DNA of 36,391 nt from Calderihabitans maritimus (GTDB taxonomy: Bacteria; Bacillota; KKC1; Calderihabitantales; Calderihabitantaceae). Below are positions 8,213 through 15,436 of this stretch, in pieces (positions within the stretch are counted from its first letter, which is position 1; each line of letters starts with the position of its first letter). Below the pieces are notes generated by a model. It searched no databases, was not told the DNA's origin, and saw nothing but the letters and a program-made list of their open reading frames with translations. The stretch is from NCBI RefSeq assembly GCF_002207765.1, contig NZ_BDGJ01000207.1, positions 1 through 36,391 of the forward strand, written 5' to 3'. The position numbers and the translations under genes were made by a program.

Positions 8213-8392
8213 CTAAAGACCCTGATAAAAACTCCGGTCAATAATAAGTATGGTACCGTCTGAAAAACAGGAATAGATAGTACGACAGCGTGGACATTGC
8301 ATCACCCACATGTCATCCAGAACAATTATCGTTTCCCATTCCTGTTTCCCTAACTCAAGGTAACATTTTAGACAGTATCTTAATAATTCCAT
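8213..8392 (-). CDS. Small zinc-ribbon-like hypothetical protein
   Basis: A 59-residue product starts at the ATG at 8392, chosen because the GGGAGG just upstream serves as ribosome-binding site; an ATG five codons earlier overlaps that site. Two CxxC pairs, YCLKC near the N-terminus and QCPRC in the middle, are spaced like a treble-clef or zinc-ribbon knuckle, so it probably binds one zinc ion. No enzymatic motif is visible. It follows the YpmA-like gene by about 80 bases on the same strand and may be the last gene of that transcript. In the gap, AAACCG and CGGTTT form a small hairpin just before the ribosome-binding site. Function is unknown. Confidence 0.6.
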   Translation of the reverse strand: MELLRYCLKCYLELGKQEWETIIVLDDMWVMQCPRCRTIYSCFSDGTILIIDRSFYQGL

Positions 8393-8474
8393 TTTAGGTC
8401 CTCCCATAAGTCACACAAACCGGGGTTCATCGGTTTAGTTCATCTTATGAGAGGACACTAAAATCTGCCAAAAA

Positions 8475-8654
8475 CTATATCTTATACACTGTTATAGTCA
8501 TGGTATTATCTTCCGAGTTTTGATATAGCCCAAACATTAAACGATATTCCTTCAAGGTTTTATTTAAAAAATCTACCACTTTGTATAGCTCGGCATGATA
8601 GCCTACTGTTTTAGTAGCGATAGGATGTAACTGCTGTTCTTTGTTTTTCCTCAT
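8475..8654 (-). CDS. YpmA-like small protein (DUF4264 family, probable)
   Basis: This 59-codon gene starts at an ATG preceded by GGAAGGTGG (8657-8665). The product begins MRKNKEQQLHPIATKTV and continues with ELYKVVDFLNKTLKEYRLMFGL and an acidic turn before TMTITVYKI. The DLYKxVDFLNKTLK...LMFGL pattern is what I recall for the Bacillus YpmA/DUF4264 proteins (about 56 residues), whose function is unknown. Real coding is supported by the good ribosome-binding site, clean codon structure and position 15 bases after the folE stop. The domain name is from memory and would need a profile search. It may be cotranscribed with the preQ0 operon. Confidence 0.72.
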   Translation of the reverse strand: MRKNKEQQLHPIATKTVGYHAELYKVVDFLNKTLKEYRLMFGLYQNSEDNTMTITVYKI

Positions 8655-8669
8655 TTAAACCACCTTCCC

Positions 8670-9230
8670 TTAATTACCTTTAATTAAAGCGAAGGCTTCC
8701 GCCCGGGTGGCTTCGCTGGTCTTGAACAACCCCCGTACCGCGGAGGTCAGAGTTTGCGATCCAGGTTTCTTCACTCCCCGCATAGTCATACACATATGCT
8801 CAGCCTCTACAACCACCAGCACTCCGTGAGGCTTCAAAGCACGCATTATAGCATCGGCTATTTGGGAAGTGAGTCGCTCTTGGAGTTGCGGCCGTTTAGC
8901 AAACCCTTCCACAACTCTGGCCAGCTTGCTCAGGCCCGTAATTCTCCCTTTACGCGGAATATAAGCCACATGAGCTTTTCCATAGAAAGGGAGTAAATGA
9001 TGCTCGCACATCGAATACAAAGGTATATCTTTCACCAAAACCATCTCTTCATGCTCTTCGGTAAAATACACTTGCAGGTGAGCTTCCGGGTCTTCCTCGA
9101 GACCGCAAAATATTTCTTTGTACATCCGTGCCACCCGCGCCGGAGTGTCCCGGAGTCCTTCCCTCGATGTATCCTCTCCCAACCCTTCTAATATTAACCG
9201 GACACCTTTTTCAATTTTTCCCAAATCCAA
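8670..9230 (-). CDS. folE: GTP cyclohydrolase I
   Basis: This cytosolic enzyme converts GTP to 7,8-dihydroneopterin triphosphate, the entry step of both folate and queuosine/preQ0 synthesis. Zinc-binding and catalytic motifs are present: [20 protein letters not shown] (Cys-His-His) and [15 protein letters not shown] (second zinc Cys). The frame stays open upstream to 9365, but that would overlap queE by about 100 bases and add an unconserved tail. The TTG at 9230 follows a GGGGGGCGG ribosome-binding site and gives 186 residues, the normal length, beginning [14 protein letters not shown]. Its place behind queD-queC-DUF366-queE argues that it serves 7-deazaguanine synthesis here. Confidence 0.95.
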   Translation of the reverse strand: MDLGKIEKGVRLILEGLGEDTSREGLRDTPARVARMYKEIFCGLEEDPEAHLQVYFTEEHEEMVLVKDIPLYSMCEHHLLPFYGKAHVAYIPRKGRITGLSKLARVVEGFAKRPQLQERLTSQIADAIMRALKPHGVLVVVEAEHMCMTMRGVKKPGSQTLTSAVRGLFKTSEATRAEAFALIKGN

Positions 9231-9262
9231 GGTTCCGCCCCCCAGTCTGGCTAAATTATAGT

Positions 9263-10006
9263 TTATTTTACTCCCACTAGGCGGTGGGTCTGAGGTATCA
9301 CCGAAACTTGGGCAAGTTTCTCCAGAGCCATATCCTGAAGATACATTAACCACTTTCCCGGACACCTATCCATCTCTTCCCTCACCGGCGTTACCGGCTG
9401 CAATACCAAAGGAATATTATAATCAACCCCTGCCACCAGATTTATCGCCTCTCTTATTTCCTCAACCGGCGAACTGGCACTTACAACTATCTTAACAAAA
9501 ACTTCTTTTCGTCGGGCTATATTTAAAAATTCTTTATGCTCCGCCCAATACGACTTTCCCGTATGCGTCGGGAGTTTTACATCCATACTCACAATATCCA
9601 CATATGGTAGCACTTCTGCCAGACGGTCCGGTAATGTACCGTTGGTCTCCAAATAAATTAACTGTTCCTTTTCTTTTAATCTCTTACCCGTTTCCCTTAC
9701 AAAGTGATGGTAAAGAAGTGGCTCTCCCCCGGTCAAACTGACTGAATGGTGGGGAAACTCTAGCAAATCAACTATATTATCCAGTAGATCTTCTACTGAA
9801 AGAGGATTGGGTAACTGCCTGTACTGAGCAGAGCCCGGCTTCACTTCAATATTACAGTACTTAACTTTCCCTGACCGGCTTTCTATCGTATCACAGTATG
9901 CACAGGATAAATTACAGCCGGCAAAACGGATAAAAATTTGCCGCCGCCCTACATAAAGCCCTTCACCTTGAATGGAAGAGAATACTTCAGATATGGGACT
10001 TCGCAA
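9263..10006 (-). CDS. queE: 7-carboxy-7-deazaguanine synthase (radical SAM)
   Basis: QueE rearranges 6-carboxytetrahydropterin to 7-carboxy-7-deazaguanine using S-adenosylmethionine and a [4Fe-4S] cluster. The cluster motif [10 protein letters not shown] (CxxxCxxC) lies near residue 31, followed by the SAM-binding SLTGGEPLL. The N-terminus [26 protein letters not shown] is characteristic of the family. Length is 247 residues, within the family range. The start abuts the stop of the DUF366 gene with no gap, showing translational coupling. All four steps from GTP to preQ0 (FolE, QueD, QueE, QueC) are encoded in this one operon. Confidence 0.95.
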   Translation of the reverse strand: MRSPISEVFSSIQGEGLYVGRRQIFIRFAGCNLSCAYCDTIESRSGKVKYCNIEVKPGSAQYRQLPNPLSVEDLLDNIVDLLEFPHHSVSLTGGEPLLYHHFVRETGKRLKEKEQLIYLETNGTLPDRLAEVLPYVDIVSMDVKLPTHTGKSYWAEHKEFLNIARRKEVFVKIVVSASSPVEEIREAINLVAGVDYNIPLVLQPVTPVREEMDRCPGKWLMYLQDMALEKLAQVSVIPQTHRLVGVK

Positions 10007-10564
10007 CTAATCTACCCCCCTGACCTTACACCGGGCCATCTTTACCTGCTGGTTCTCCCGCACGTAGCTGTCCATACAGGCATGAGCTAAATCTTCCACA
10101 TTTTCAATTCCCATCTCTGCCAGACCAACCGTAGGCACCGGTGTATTACGGGAGATAATGTTTAGTCCCACATGAATCAACGAAGAAACAGGAGACAGAG
10201 TGGCAATAGACACGGAAAGTTTATTTGGTCCTTGGTATAGATCGTCCCCGTCTCTTCTCAGCTTGACCGCTAACCTTCTTTCCAGTTCTTCTTTAATCAA
10301 GACTATAAACATCCTCTGACGCCAGATAGTTTTTTCTAAATCCAGATCAAAATGTTCAATAATAAAATGGAGCATATCTTCGCTGAAAATAGCTGCTTGG
10401 GAGCGAACATCTTCTAAATCCACCATATGCTCCAGCAGTACCCGACACGGCCCCCGGAAGGCAACGATACTGTCTCCCTGAAGCCCCCAGTTACGAAACG
10501 CCCAGAGAGAAACCAGTTGCGTTCCGTCATAAAGAATTTTTTCTTTGACCCAGAGGTTTTTCAT
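10007..10564 (-). CDS. DUF366 family protein inside the preQ0 operon
   Basis: The 185-residue protein resembles the DUF366 family: LYDGTQLVSLWAFRNWGLQGDSIVAFRGPCRV near the start, an acidic helical centre, and GPNKLSVSIATLSPVSSLIHVGLNI followed by PTVGLAEMGI. No signal peptide or transmembrane segment is visible. It overlaps the queC stop by four bases and abuts queE, so it is translated as part of the preQ0 operon. Nothing in the sequence gives a reaction; the context suggests a role in deazaguanine metabolism or in the fate of preQ0. The family name is recalled from pattern, not searched. Confidence 0.72.
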   Translation of the reverse strand: MKNLWVKEKILYDGTQLVSLWAFRNWGLQGDSIVAFRGPCRVLLEHMVDLEDVRSQAAIFSEDMLHFIIEHFDLDLEKTIWRQRMFIVLIKEELERRLAVKLRRDGDDLYQGPNKLSVSIATLSPVSSLIHVGLNIISRNTPVPTVGLAEMGIENVEDLAHACMDSYVRENQQVKMARCKVRGVD

Positions 10565-11211
10565 CTATCTTTCTCTCCTAGAGCCCGCATTAGTCTTTGA
10601 CAGCTCTCGCACCGTCCGCACATTTTCTCACCACCATAATAACAGCTCCAGATATACTCAAAGGGTAGGTTAAGTTTCCGTCCCATTTGGACAATTTCCC
10701 GCTTAGACATATCTTGCGTGTAGCTTTTAACCGTAACGCCGTTTAAGGTTGAAAACCGCAGGCACCGATTAGCCGCCTCCACAAACGCTGCGCTATTGTC
10801 CGGAAAGCTTTGGGCCTCTTCCCGGTTAAAACCGGCAACCACCAGCGAACAGTCGAGAGCTTCCGCAAAACAGGCACCTATATTAATAAAAAGTCCATTC
10901 CGATTGGGTACCCATACCTGAACCGCTGTCTCATCTGCTCTTTCCTCAAGATCTTCAGGAGCAACTTCAGGAACCGGTCGGCTTCTGTCCACCAAAGCAC
11001 TTCCTCCGAGAGCGGCCAGCCACTTCAACTCAATAACTTGGTGCGAAACTCCGTAATGTCGGCACAAAGCACGGGCCGATTCGATTTCCCTCAAAGCAGC
11101 CCGCTGCCCGTAATCAAAAGTTAAGGCTTTTTTAACCTTCATCTCCTCCAGCGCCATGGCCATAGAAACAGCGGAATCAAGACCGCCGGAAAGCAGAACA
11201 ACTGCTGACAT
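10561..11211 (-). CDS. queC: 7-cyano-7-deazaguanine (preQ0) synthase
   Basis: QueC uses ATP and ammonia to turn 7-carboxy-7-deazaguanine into preQ0. The PP-loop motif SGGLDS is at the N-terminus. The C-terminus carries the zinc site SCYYGGEKMCGRCESCQRL (Cys plus CxxCxxC), and the WVPNRNGLFINIG segment is a family signature. The frame opens ten codons earlier, but GGAGGGAG lies just before the ATG at 11211, giving 216 residues beginning MSAVVLLSGGLDSAVSMAMA. It starts 10 bases after the queD stop and overlaps the DUF366 gene by four bases, indicating tight operon structure. Confidence 0.95.
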   Translation of the reverse strand: MSAVVLLSGGLDSAVSMAMALEEMKVKKALTFDYGQRAALREIESARALCRHYGVSHQVIELKWLAALGGSALVDRSRPVPEVAPEDLEERADETAVQVWVPNRNGLFINIGACFAEALDCSLVVAGFNREEAQSFPDNSAAFVEAANRCLRFSTLNGVTVKSYTQDMSKREIVQMGRKLNLPFEYIWSCYYGGEKMCGRCESCQRLMRALGEKDR

Positions 11212-11221
11212 TTTCTCCCTC

Positions 11222-11587
11222 CTACGGATGATAGATAGCACATGCCGTGGGCGATTCCCAGACTCTTACCTGAACCACTTTAACCTTCTCGGGTATCCGT
11301 GCTGCCATGCGGATATAAATCGTTCTAGCCAGGTTTTCTGCCGTAGGATTAGCCTCTTTGAAGTCTGCAAGCTCATTGAGCAGAGTGTGGTCGTAATCTT
11401 CCAGTATCTCTTTCAGGCTTCTTTTAAGTTCATTGAAATCTACCAGCATACCTGCTTCGTCCAACGTTTCACCGGCTACCTCCACCTCAACCTGCCAGGT
11501 ATGACCGTGAATTCTGGCGCATTTACCTTCATAATTTTTCAATTGATGGGCTGCTGCAAATTGTTCTCTAACCGTCAGCCTGAACAT
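11222..11587 (-). CDS. queD: 6-carboxy-5,6,7,8-tetrahydropterin synthase
   Basis: QueD converts dihydroneopterin triphosphate to 6-carboxytetrahydropterin. The 121-residue product shows the zinc-binding histidines in FAAAHQL and HGHTW, the conserved Cys in EGKCARIHGH, and the C-terminal catalytic Glu in VRVWESPTA. A strong AGGAGG (11592-11597) precedes the ATG. It is the first gene of the preQ0 operon. I looked upstream for a preQ1 riboswitch and found none; instead a short inverted repeat sits beside the ribosome-binding site. Confidence 0.95.
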   Translation of the reverse strand: MFRLTVREQFAAAHQLKNYEGKCARIHGHTWQVEVEVAGETLDEAGMLVDFNELKRSLKEILEDYDHTLLNELADFKEANPTAENLARTIYIRMAARIPEKVKVVQVRVWESPTACAIYHP

Positions 11588-11598
11588 GGAAACCTCCT

Positions 11599-11611
11599 AA
11601 CGGTATCCGTT
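11599..11611 (-). promoter_or_regulatory. Small inverted repeat beside the queD ribosome-binding site
   Basis: AACGG-TAT-CCGTT is a perfect 5-bp inverted repeat directly adjoining AGGAGG of queD, with seven T residues next to it on the plus strand. It could be an operator, a translational hairpin or chance; there is no supporting second copy in the window. Confidence 0.25.
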
Positions 11612-11711
11612 TTTTTGTGTCATAAGTCGGTAATATTTTCGCCTTTCTTTCAACTTTTCCCTGCTTCAAAGGGGAAATAATATGGGCTAGTCCAGCAGCT
11701 AAAAAGCTACC

Positions 11712-11747
11712 AAAATGAAAATGGCCCACCTCCTGACAGGGTGAGCC
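11712..11747 (-). terminator. Rho-independent terminator of fur
   Basis: On the minus strand an 8-bp stem (GGCTCACC, 11740-11747, with GGTGGGCC, 11723-11730, one G-U pair) is followed by ATTTTCATTTT (11712-11722). It lies about 27 bases after the fur stop and separates fur from the queD leader. Confidence 0.75.
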
Positions 11748-11773
11748 CTGTACCCCGTGACTTCAGCCCAGGT

Positions 11774-12211
11774 TCAATTTTCCTTACAATCCTGGCAATA
11801 ACCCAAAAACTTTACCTGATGATCGACAATTTCGAAACCATTCTTTTTTTCTATAACCGTTTCCAACGTCTCCAGCAGGTCATCTTCAAACTCAATGACC
11901 CGTCCGCACTTCAAGCAGATTAAATGATGGTGATGATGTACATGCTGTTCGTTAAATTCATACCTGCTTTTTCCATCCCCAAAGTTCATTTTCTGTAAAA
12001 TATCCAATTCTGCCAGCAGGTCCAAGGTGCGGTAAACGGTAGCCAAACCTATTTCGGGATGTTCCTTTTTAACTATGGTATACACTTCTTCGGCACTGAG
12101 ATGTTCTTTCGCGTTCTCCAAAAAAGCCTTAACGATTACCTGTCGCTGGGGGGTAATTTTGTAATCATTTTGCTGAAATTTTGCGTAAATTTCTTCCAGT
12201 TGATGTTTCAT
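11774..12211 (-). CDS. fur: Fur-family metal-responsive repressor
   Basis: The 145-residue protein has the N-terminal winged helix (YKITPQRQVIVKAFLE... GLATVYRTLDLL) and the histidine-rich hinge HVHHHHHLICLKCG, with one CxxC zinc pair. A second CxxC (CQDC) lies near the C-terminus, the structural zinc site. These features define the Fur/PerR/Zur superfamily. The GKSRYEFNEQHVHHHHH segment and overall pattern favour ferric uptake regulator, but PerR or Zur cannot be excluded. It has its own near-consensus promoter (12250-12278), a Fur-box-like palindrome at the predicted transcription start and its own terminator, so autoregulation is likely. GAGGTG precedes the ATG. Confidence 0.9.
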   Translation of the reverse strand: MKHQLEEIYAKFQQNDYKITPQRQVIVKAFLENAKEHLSAEEVYTIVKKEHPEIGLATVYRTLDLLAELDILQKMNFGDGKSRYEFNEQHVHHHHHLICLKCGRVIEFEDDLLETLETVIEKKNGFEIVDHQVKFLGYCQDCKEN

Positions 12212-12229
12212 CAGCCCACCTCATACAAT

Positions 12230-12244
12230 TGACAACGATTGTTG
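12230..12244 (-). promoter_or_regulatory. Fur-box-like operator at the fur transcription start
   Basis: TGACAAC-G-ATTGTTG has the 7-1-7 inverted-repeat layout of the Fur/PerR box TGATAATnATTATCA and matches about 9 of 14 arm positions. It begins 6 bases downstream of the -10 box and would cover the start site, fitting repression by the product. Confidence 0.5.
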
Positions 12245-12249
12245 ATTAA

Positions 12250-12278
12250 ATTATAAGCGAAAACCGGTGCCATGTCAA
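12250..12278 (-). promoter_or_regulatory. Consensus sigma-A promoter of fur
   Basis: On the minus strand TTGACA (12273-12278) and TATAAT (12250-12255), both exact consensus, are separated by 17 bases. The ATG lies about 39 bases downstream of the -10 box. Confidence 0.85.
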
Positions 12279-12304
12279 CGCAAGGGGATTTCACGGATTT
12301 TACG

Positions 12305-13312
12305 TCAATACACTATACTGGTGATTACACCCTGCCCGGCCGTCTCGCTAACCGGATAAGTCAAAAGCAACACCTTCGCATCTACAGCAACGGTAGCCAG
12401 CAGCGGCTTCCGGCTTGAAGATTCCACGGAACGGCCCCAAAGCATTTTCTTAGCCTTTGTCCTGACCTCCACCGGAACTTCCCCTGCCACCTTAACGACC
12501 ATTTCGCGAGGGTATCTGGCTCCCGTCTGCGGGTCCCGTTGTAGACCCCGGGTCATCAAGTCCATATTACCTGTACTGAGTTTCATAACCTCGTTTTGGG
12601 CCAACATGAAAGGCCTGACCGGCTCGTAACTGAATAATGTCCTTCCCACAATGTCGGCGAATATTATCGTATAGTCTTCAGTGTACACACGTGCCCAAAT
12701 AGTACGGGACAAAATTTCGGGAAGATAAAAATTAGTATACAGGTAATGGTAATAACCCAATCCCGAGACTTCTTCTTTTTGTCCTTTCACCGAGATATTC
12801 CCCGCCACGGAAGCCCTGGGTACCGGAACTACCCACTGCAGAAATTTCTTACCTTTGTCGGCATAAGCTACCCGACCTCTCCCCGGTTTCCACCCCGGCA
12901 CTTCGGCAGTGAATTGAAGATCAAGGCTAACTTCCGAACTGGTCACCTGCAAACGATATTCCGGAAAAGTTCCTGCAAAGCGGTTTGTTCCCATTTCCAG
13001 GCTTACATATTCCTCTGAAGCCCGGAAATCTTCTTTGGTGAAATGCTGTACCAAGGTTTCCCTTGTTCCTTCCGGAGTAACCAGATCTACCTTCAATTGA
13101 GGTTCAAGAGGAGAGGGTAGTTTTTTCAAGCCTTTAGTGGCAAACGTAACCCCTAACACATAACCCTTATCCAATACCGCCTCAATGTACCAAGATTCAT
13201 AAGTTTTCTCTACATTCCCACTATGCCAGGCGTCCTCTCCAGGTAAAAGCGGCTCGTCTCGCAGAGCATTAAAATCAGCATCCTCCCAAAACGAAAAGGT
13301 ACTCTCGCGCAT
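12305..13312 (-). CDS. Lipocalin-like protein (possible AttH/CrtC-type domain)
   Basis: The 335-residue protein starts at the ATG at 13312, chosen for the run of seven G residues just before it; the frame is open 14 codons further. It begins MRESTFSFWEDADFNALRDEPLLPGEDAWH and is rich in beta-strand-like alternation and aromatic residues throughout. The ESWYIEAVLDKGYVLGVTFATKG start, the LQWVVPVPRASVAGNISVKG segment and the GLGYYHYLYTNF box recall the two-barrel AttH / hydroxyneurosporene-synthase (CrtC) / Svf1-like lipocalins, which bind or hydrate lipophilic molecules. No signal peptide or membrane segment is evident. It lies 85 bases behind the activator-type gene at 13398 and may share its transcript. 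Substrate and reaction are unknown, and the fold call is tentative. Confidence 0.5.
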   Translation of the reverse strand: MRESTFSFWEDADFNALRDEPLLPGEDAWHSGNVEKTYESWYIEAVLDKGYVLGVTFATKGLKKLPSPLEPQLKVDLVTPEGTRETLVQHFTKEDFRASEEYVSLEMGTNRFAGTFPEYRLQVTSSEVSLDLQFTAEVPGWKPGRGRVAYADKGKKFLQWVVPVPRASVAGNISVKGQKEEVSGLGYYHYLYTNFYLPEILSRTIWARVYTEDYTIIFADIVGRTLFSYEPVRPFMLAQNEVMKLSTGNMDLMTRGLQRDPQTGARYPREMVVKVAGEVPVEVRTKAKKMLWGRSVESSSRKPLLATVAVDAKVLLLTYPVSETAGQGVITSIVY

Positions 13313-13397
13313 AAAACCCCCCCTAGTCGCAAGGTATTTTCCCCAGGCCTTCAATGATAACAGTTTTCCCCGCTTACCCTTCCTCTATCCCTCCTCT

Positions 13398-14351
13398 CTA
13401 CAACACCTCCCATTTCCCGCACCTGTCCCCCCAGCGCGCTGCCAGTCGTTCTTCGATAAATATATTAATGACCTCGCACTGATTGGGACATCCCTTACAC
13501 TCAAAGCTGGAAGCCCGAAAAGGTACATCGCTTACATAAAAACCTCGAAACGAAGTGCCGCCTTTGCTGGGCGCTTCCTTTTTCGCTAACAGGGCACTTC
13601 CCAATGCCCCCATGACATTGTAGTATTGGGGGACTATAACTTCCGTATTCAGCGCCTTTTCAAAAGCCGCCCGCATTCCTTCGTTAGCGGCCACTCCCCC
13701 TTGAAACACAACCTTCGGTAATATTTCCTTACCTTTGCCAATGTTGTTGAGATAATTTCGTACCAGGGCTTCGCAGAGACCCGCAATTATATCTTCCAAA
13801 TTATGTCCCATTTGTTGTTTGTGTATCATGTCCGATTCAGCAAAAACCGAACATCTCCCGGCTATCCGGACCGGCGTTTTTGATTTCAAAGCGTAACTAC
13901 CAAATTCCTCAATGGGAATATTCAAGCGTGCCGCCTGCTGATCAAGAAAGGATCCGGTTCCGGCAGCGCAGACCGTGTTCATAGCAAAATCTGTTACTAC
14001 TCCCTCCCGTAGAATGATTATTTTGGAATCCTGCCCCCCAATTTCAATTACCGTCCTGACGTCGGGCACATATTTCGAAGCCGCCACAGCATGAGCCGTA
14101 ATCTCATTCTTAATCACATCTGCCCCAACTAGAACTCCTGTTAAATAACGGGCACTACCGGTAGCACCTACCCCTCGAACGTTGATGTTTTCCGGCAATT
14201 GCTCCCTCACCATTTTTAATCCCCTTTTTACAGCCGCTATAGGCTGGCCTTGCGTGCGGATGTAAAGCGTGGTGAGAACCTCTTCCTTTTCATCAATAAC
14301 AGCTATGTTGGTACTGACAGAACCTACATCTATGCCCAAATATACGTTCAA
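13398..14351 (-). CDS. 2-hydroxyacyl-CoA dehydratase activator-type ATPase (HgdC/BadF/BcrA family)
   Basis: Archerase-type proteins of this family use ATP to push a low-potential electron from a bridging [4Fe-4S] cluster onto a partner dehydratase or reductase. The 317-residue product begins YLGIDVGSVSTNIAVID (ASKHA phosphate loop) and has IEIGGQDSKII. It keeps the two cluster cysteines in NTVCAAGTGSFLD and GRCSVFAESDM, and FQGGVAANEGMRAAFE. An extra Cys-rich tail (FECKGCPNQCEVI ... RWGDRCGKWEV) may carry a further metal or cluster. The TTG start overlaps the stop of the preceding gene within TTGA, with GGAGGTG upstream. It forms a coupled trio with the next two genes; no canonical HgdA subunit is present. 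Confidence 0.88.
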   Translation of the reverse strand: MNVYLGIDVGSVSTNIAVIDEKEEVLTTLYIRTQGQPIAAVKRGLKMVREQLPENINVRGVGATGSARYLTGVLVGADVIKNEITAHAVAASKYVPDVRTVIEIGGQDSKIIILREGVVTDFAMNTVCAAGTGSFLDQQAARLNIPIEEFGSYALKSKTPVRIAGRCSVFAESDMIHKQQMGHNLEDIIAGLCEALVRNYLNNIGKGKEILPKVVFQGGVAANEGMRAAFEKALNTEVIVPQYYNVMGALGSALLAKKEAPSKGGTSFRGFYVSDVPFRASSFECKGCPNQCEVINIFIEERLAARWGDRCGKWEVL

Positions 14352-15436
14352 GACAAGCTCACCTCCATAACGGCCCGCCTCTGATGCAGCAGATCTACAA
14401 AAGCTTCCAACCGGGTTTGAATGCCTGCTTTCCCCGTCTGTTCATCCAAAAATAACGTTAAAATGGGAATTCCAAAATCCCGGGTAATTTGGGGTAGGAT
14501 GCTTTTGGCTACTATTTCCGGAACACAAGTAAAGGGGGCCAAATGAACAATTCCATCGTAGCCGTTTTTAGCGTAGAGGACGGCTTCTCCTATGCTGTTC
14601 AAGCCGTGCCCTCCGATAAGTTGATCCAAATACGGCCTGGCCGCCTTCTTTATATCCTTCTCCCCATCAAACAAAGTATTATCCCTTGTCCAATCGGTAA
14701 GATAAATAGAACGGTGAGTTTGTACTCCCATTTCCCCTAGAGTTTTTTCAATATCCATGTTAATGAATGGCTCCAACACCACATAAATTTCACCAATAAT
14801 GCCGACCCTGAGAGGCTTGCGGGAAGAATCCTGGGGGATACTCTTGAGCAGACGAAAAGACTCCTCTTTCGCCTCCAAAATTTCTTCCCTGGTATCGGCT
14901 TCATCAATAATTTTGAGGCACTTCTCGAATACCCGGGAGGTTTCACCTCGATTTATTTCGTAAGGTCGTATCTGATGAGATAATATTTCCACTTCATCCA
15001 AAGTGACCAGTTTTGTCCAAGAGGTCTTAAATATTTTAATAAACTGTCGCCAGGAAACTCCGGCCGGTCTCAAAACTCTGCGTATCTTGTTAATGAAATC
15101 AATGGGGCCTTTTAGCGGAGGTTCAAAAACCAGCATCTTGAACTTATAGCCCAGGCTTTCCAGAATTTTTTGATGAAGCATTCCGTATAACCCAGCCCGA
15201 CAGGGACCTACTCCCCCGGAAGTAATAATCATTTCGGCTCCCCGCTCCAAAACCTGTAGGTAGGTACCCAACAACAGTTTAAAAGGAATACAGGCAAACT
15301 CTGGAGCATGTTGAACCCCAAGACTCAAGGTCTCCTTACTGGGCTTTGGCGGTACAATTGCTTCATGCCCTAAGCTGTTTATTAAGTGTTTGAAAGCTAT
15401 GTGGGAAGTCCCCATGTAAGGAAAACTTATTTTCAA
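14348..15436 (-). CDS. HgdB-like / activase-related protein (DUF2229-type), subunit 2 of the trio
   Basis: The 362-residue protein belongs to the 2-hydroxyglutaryl-CoA dehydratase D-component-like superfamily found attached to CoA-substrate activases. Visible features are PEFACIPFKLLLG, TSGGVGPCRAGLYG and LAPFTCVPEIVAKSIL, cysteines placed like the cluster ligands of HgdB-type proteins, and ILTLFLDEQTGKAGIQTRLEAFVDLL near the end. It overlaps its neighbours by 4 bases on both sides. In many Clostridia the equivalents are fused to the activator in one very long protein; here they are separate. The reaction is not known; a reductase or dehydratase role driven by the adjacent ATPase is inference. 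Confidence 0.8.
   Translation of the reverse strand: MKISFPYMGTSHIAFKHLINSLGHEAIVPPKPSKETLSLGVQHAPEFACIPFKLLLGTYLQVLERGAEMIITSGGVGPCRAGLYGMLHQKILESLGYKFKMLVFEPPLKGPIDFINKIRRVLRPAGVSWRQFIKIFKTSWTKLVTLDEVEILSHQIRPYEINRGETSRVFEKCLKIIDEADTREEILEAKEESFRLLKSIPQDSSRKPLRVGIIGEIYVVLEPFINMDIEKTLGEMGVQTHRSIYLTDWTRDNTLFDGEKDIKKAARPYLDQLIGGHGLNSIGEAVLYAKNGYDGIVHLAPFTCVPEIVAKSILPQITRDFGIPILTLFLDEQTGKAGIQTRLEAFVDLLHQRRAVMEVSLS

Noticed and set aside
8400-8450. AAACCG/CGGTTT hairpin before the zinc-ribbon gene as a terminator
   Set aside because: No T-run follows the stem on the minus strand and the ribosome-binding site comes immediately after.
9231-9365. 45-codon N-terminal extension of folE
   Set aside because: It would overlap queE by about 100 bases, has Gly/Ser/Pro-rich sequence unlike any FolE, and a TTG with a strong ribosome-binding site at 9230 gives the normal length.
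11588-11711. preQ1 riboswitch before queD
   Set aside because: I looked for the conserved preQ1-I loop and A-rich tail on the minus strand and did not find them; only a short inverted repeat is present.
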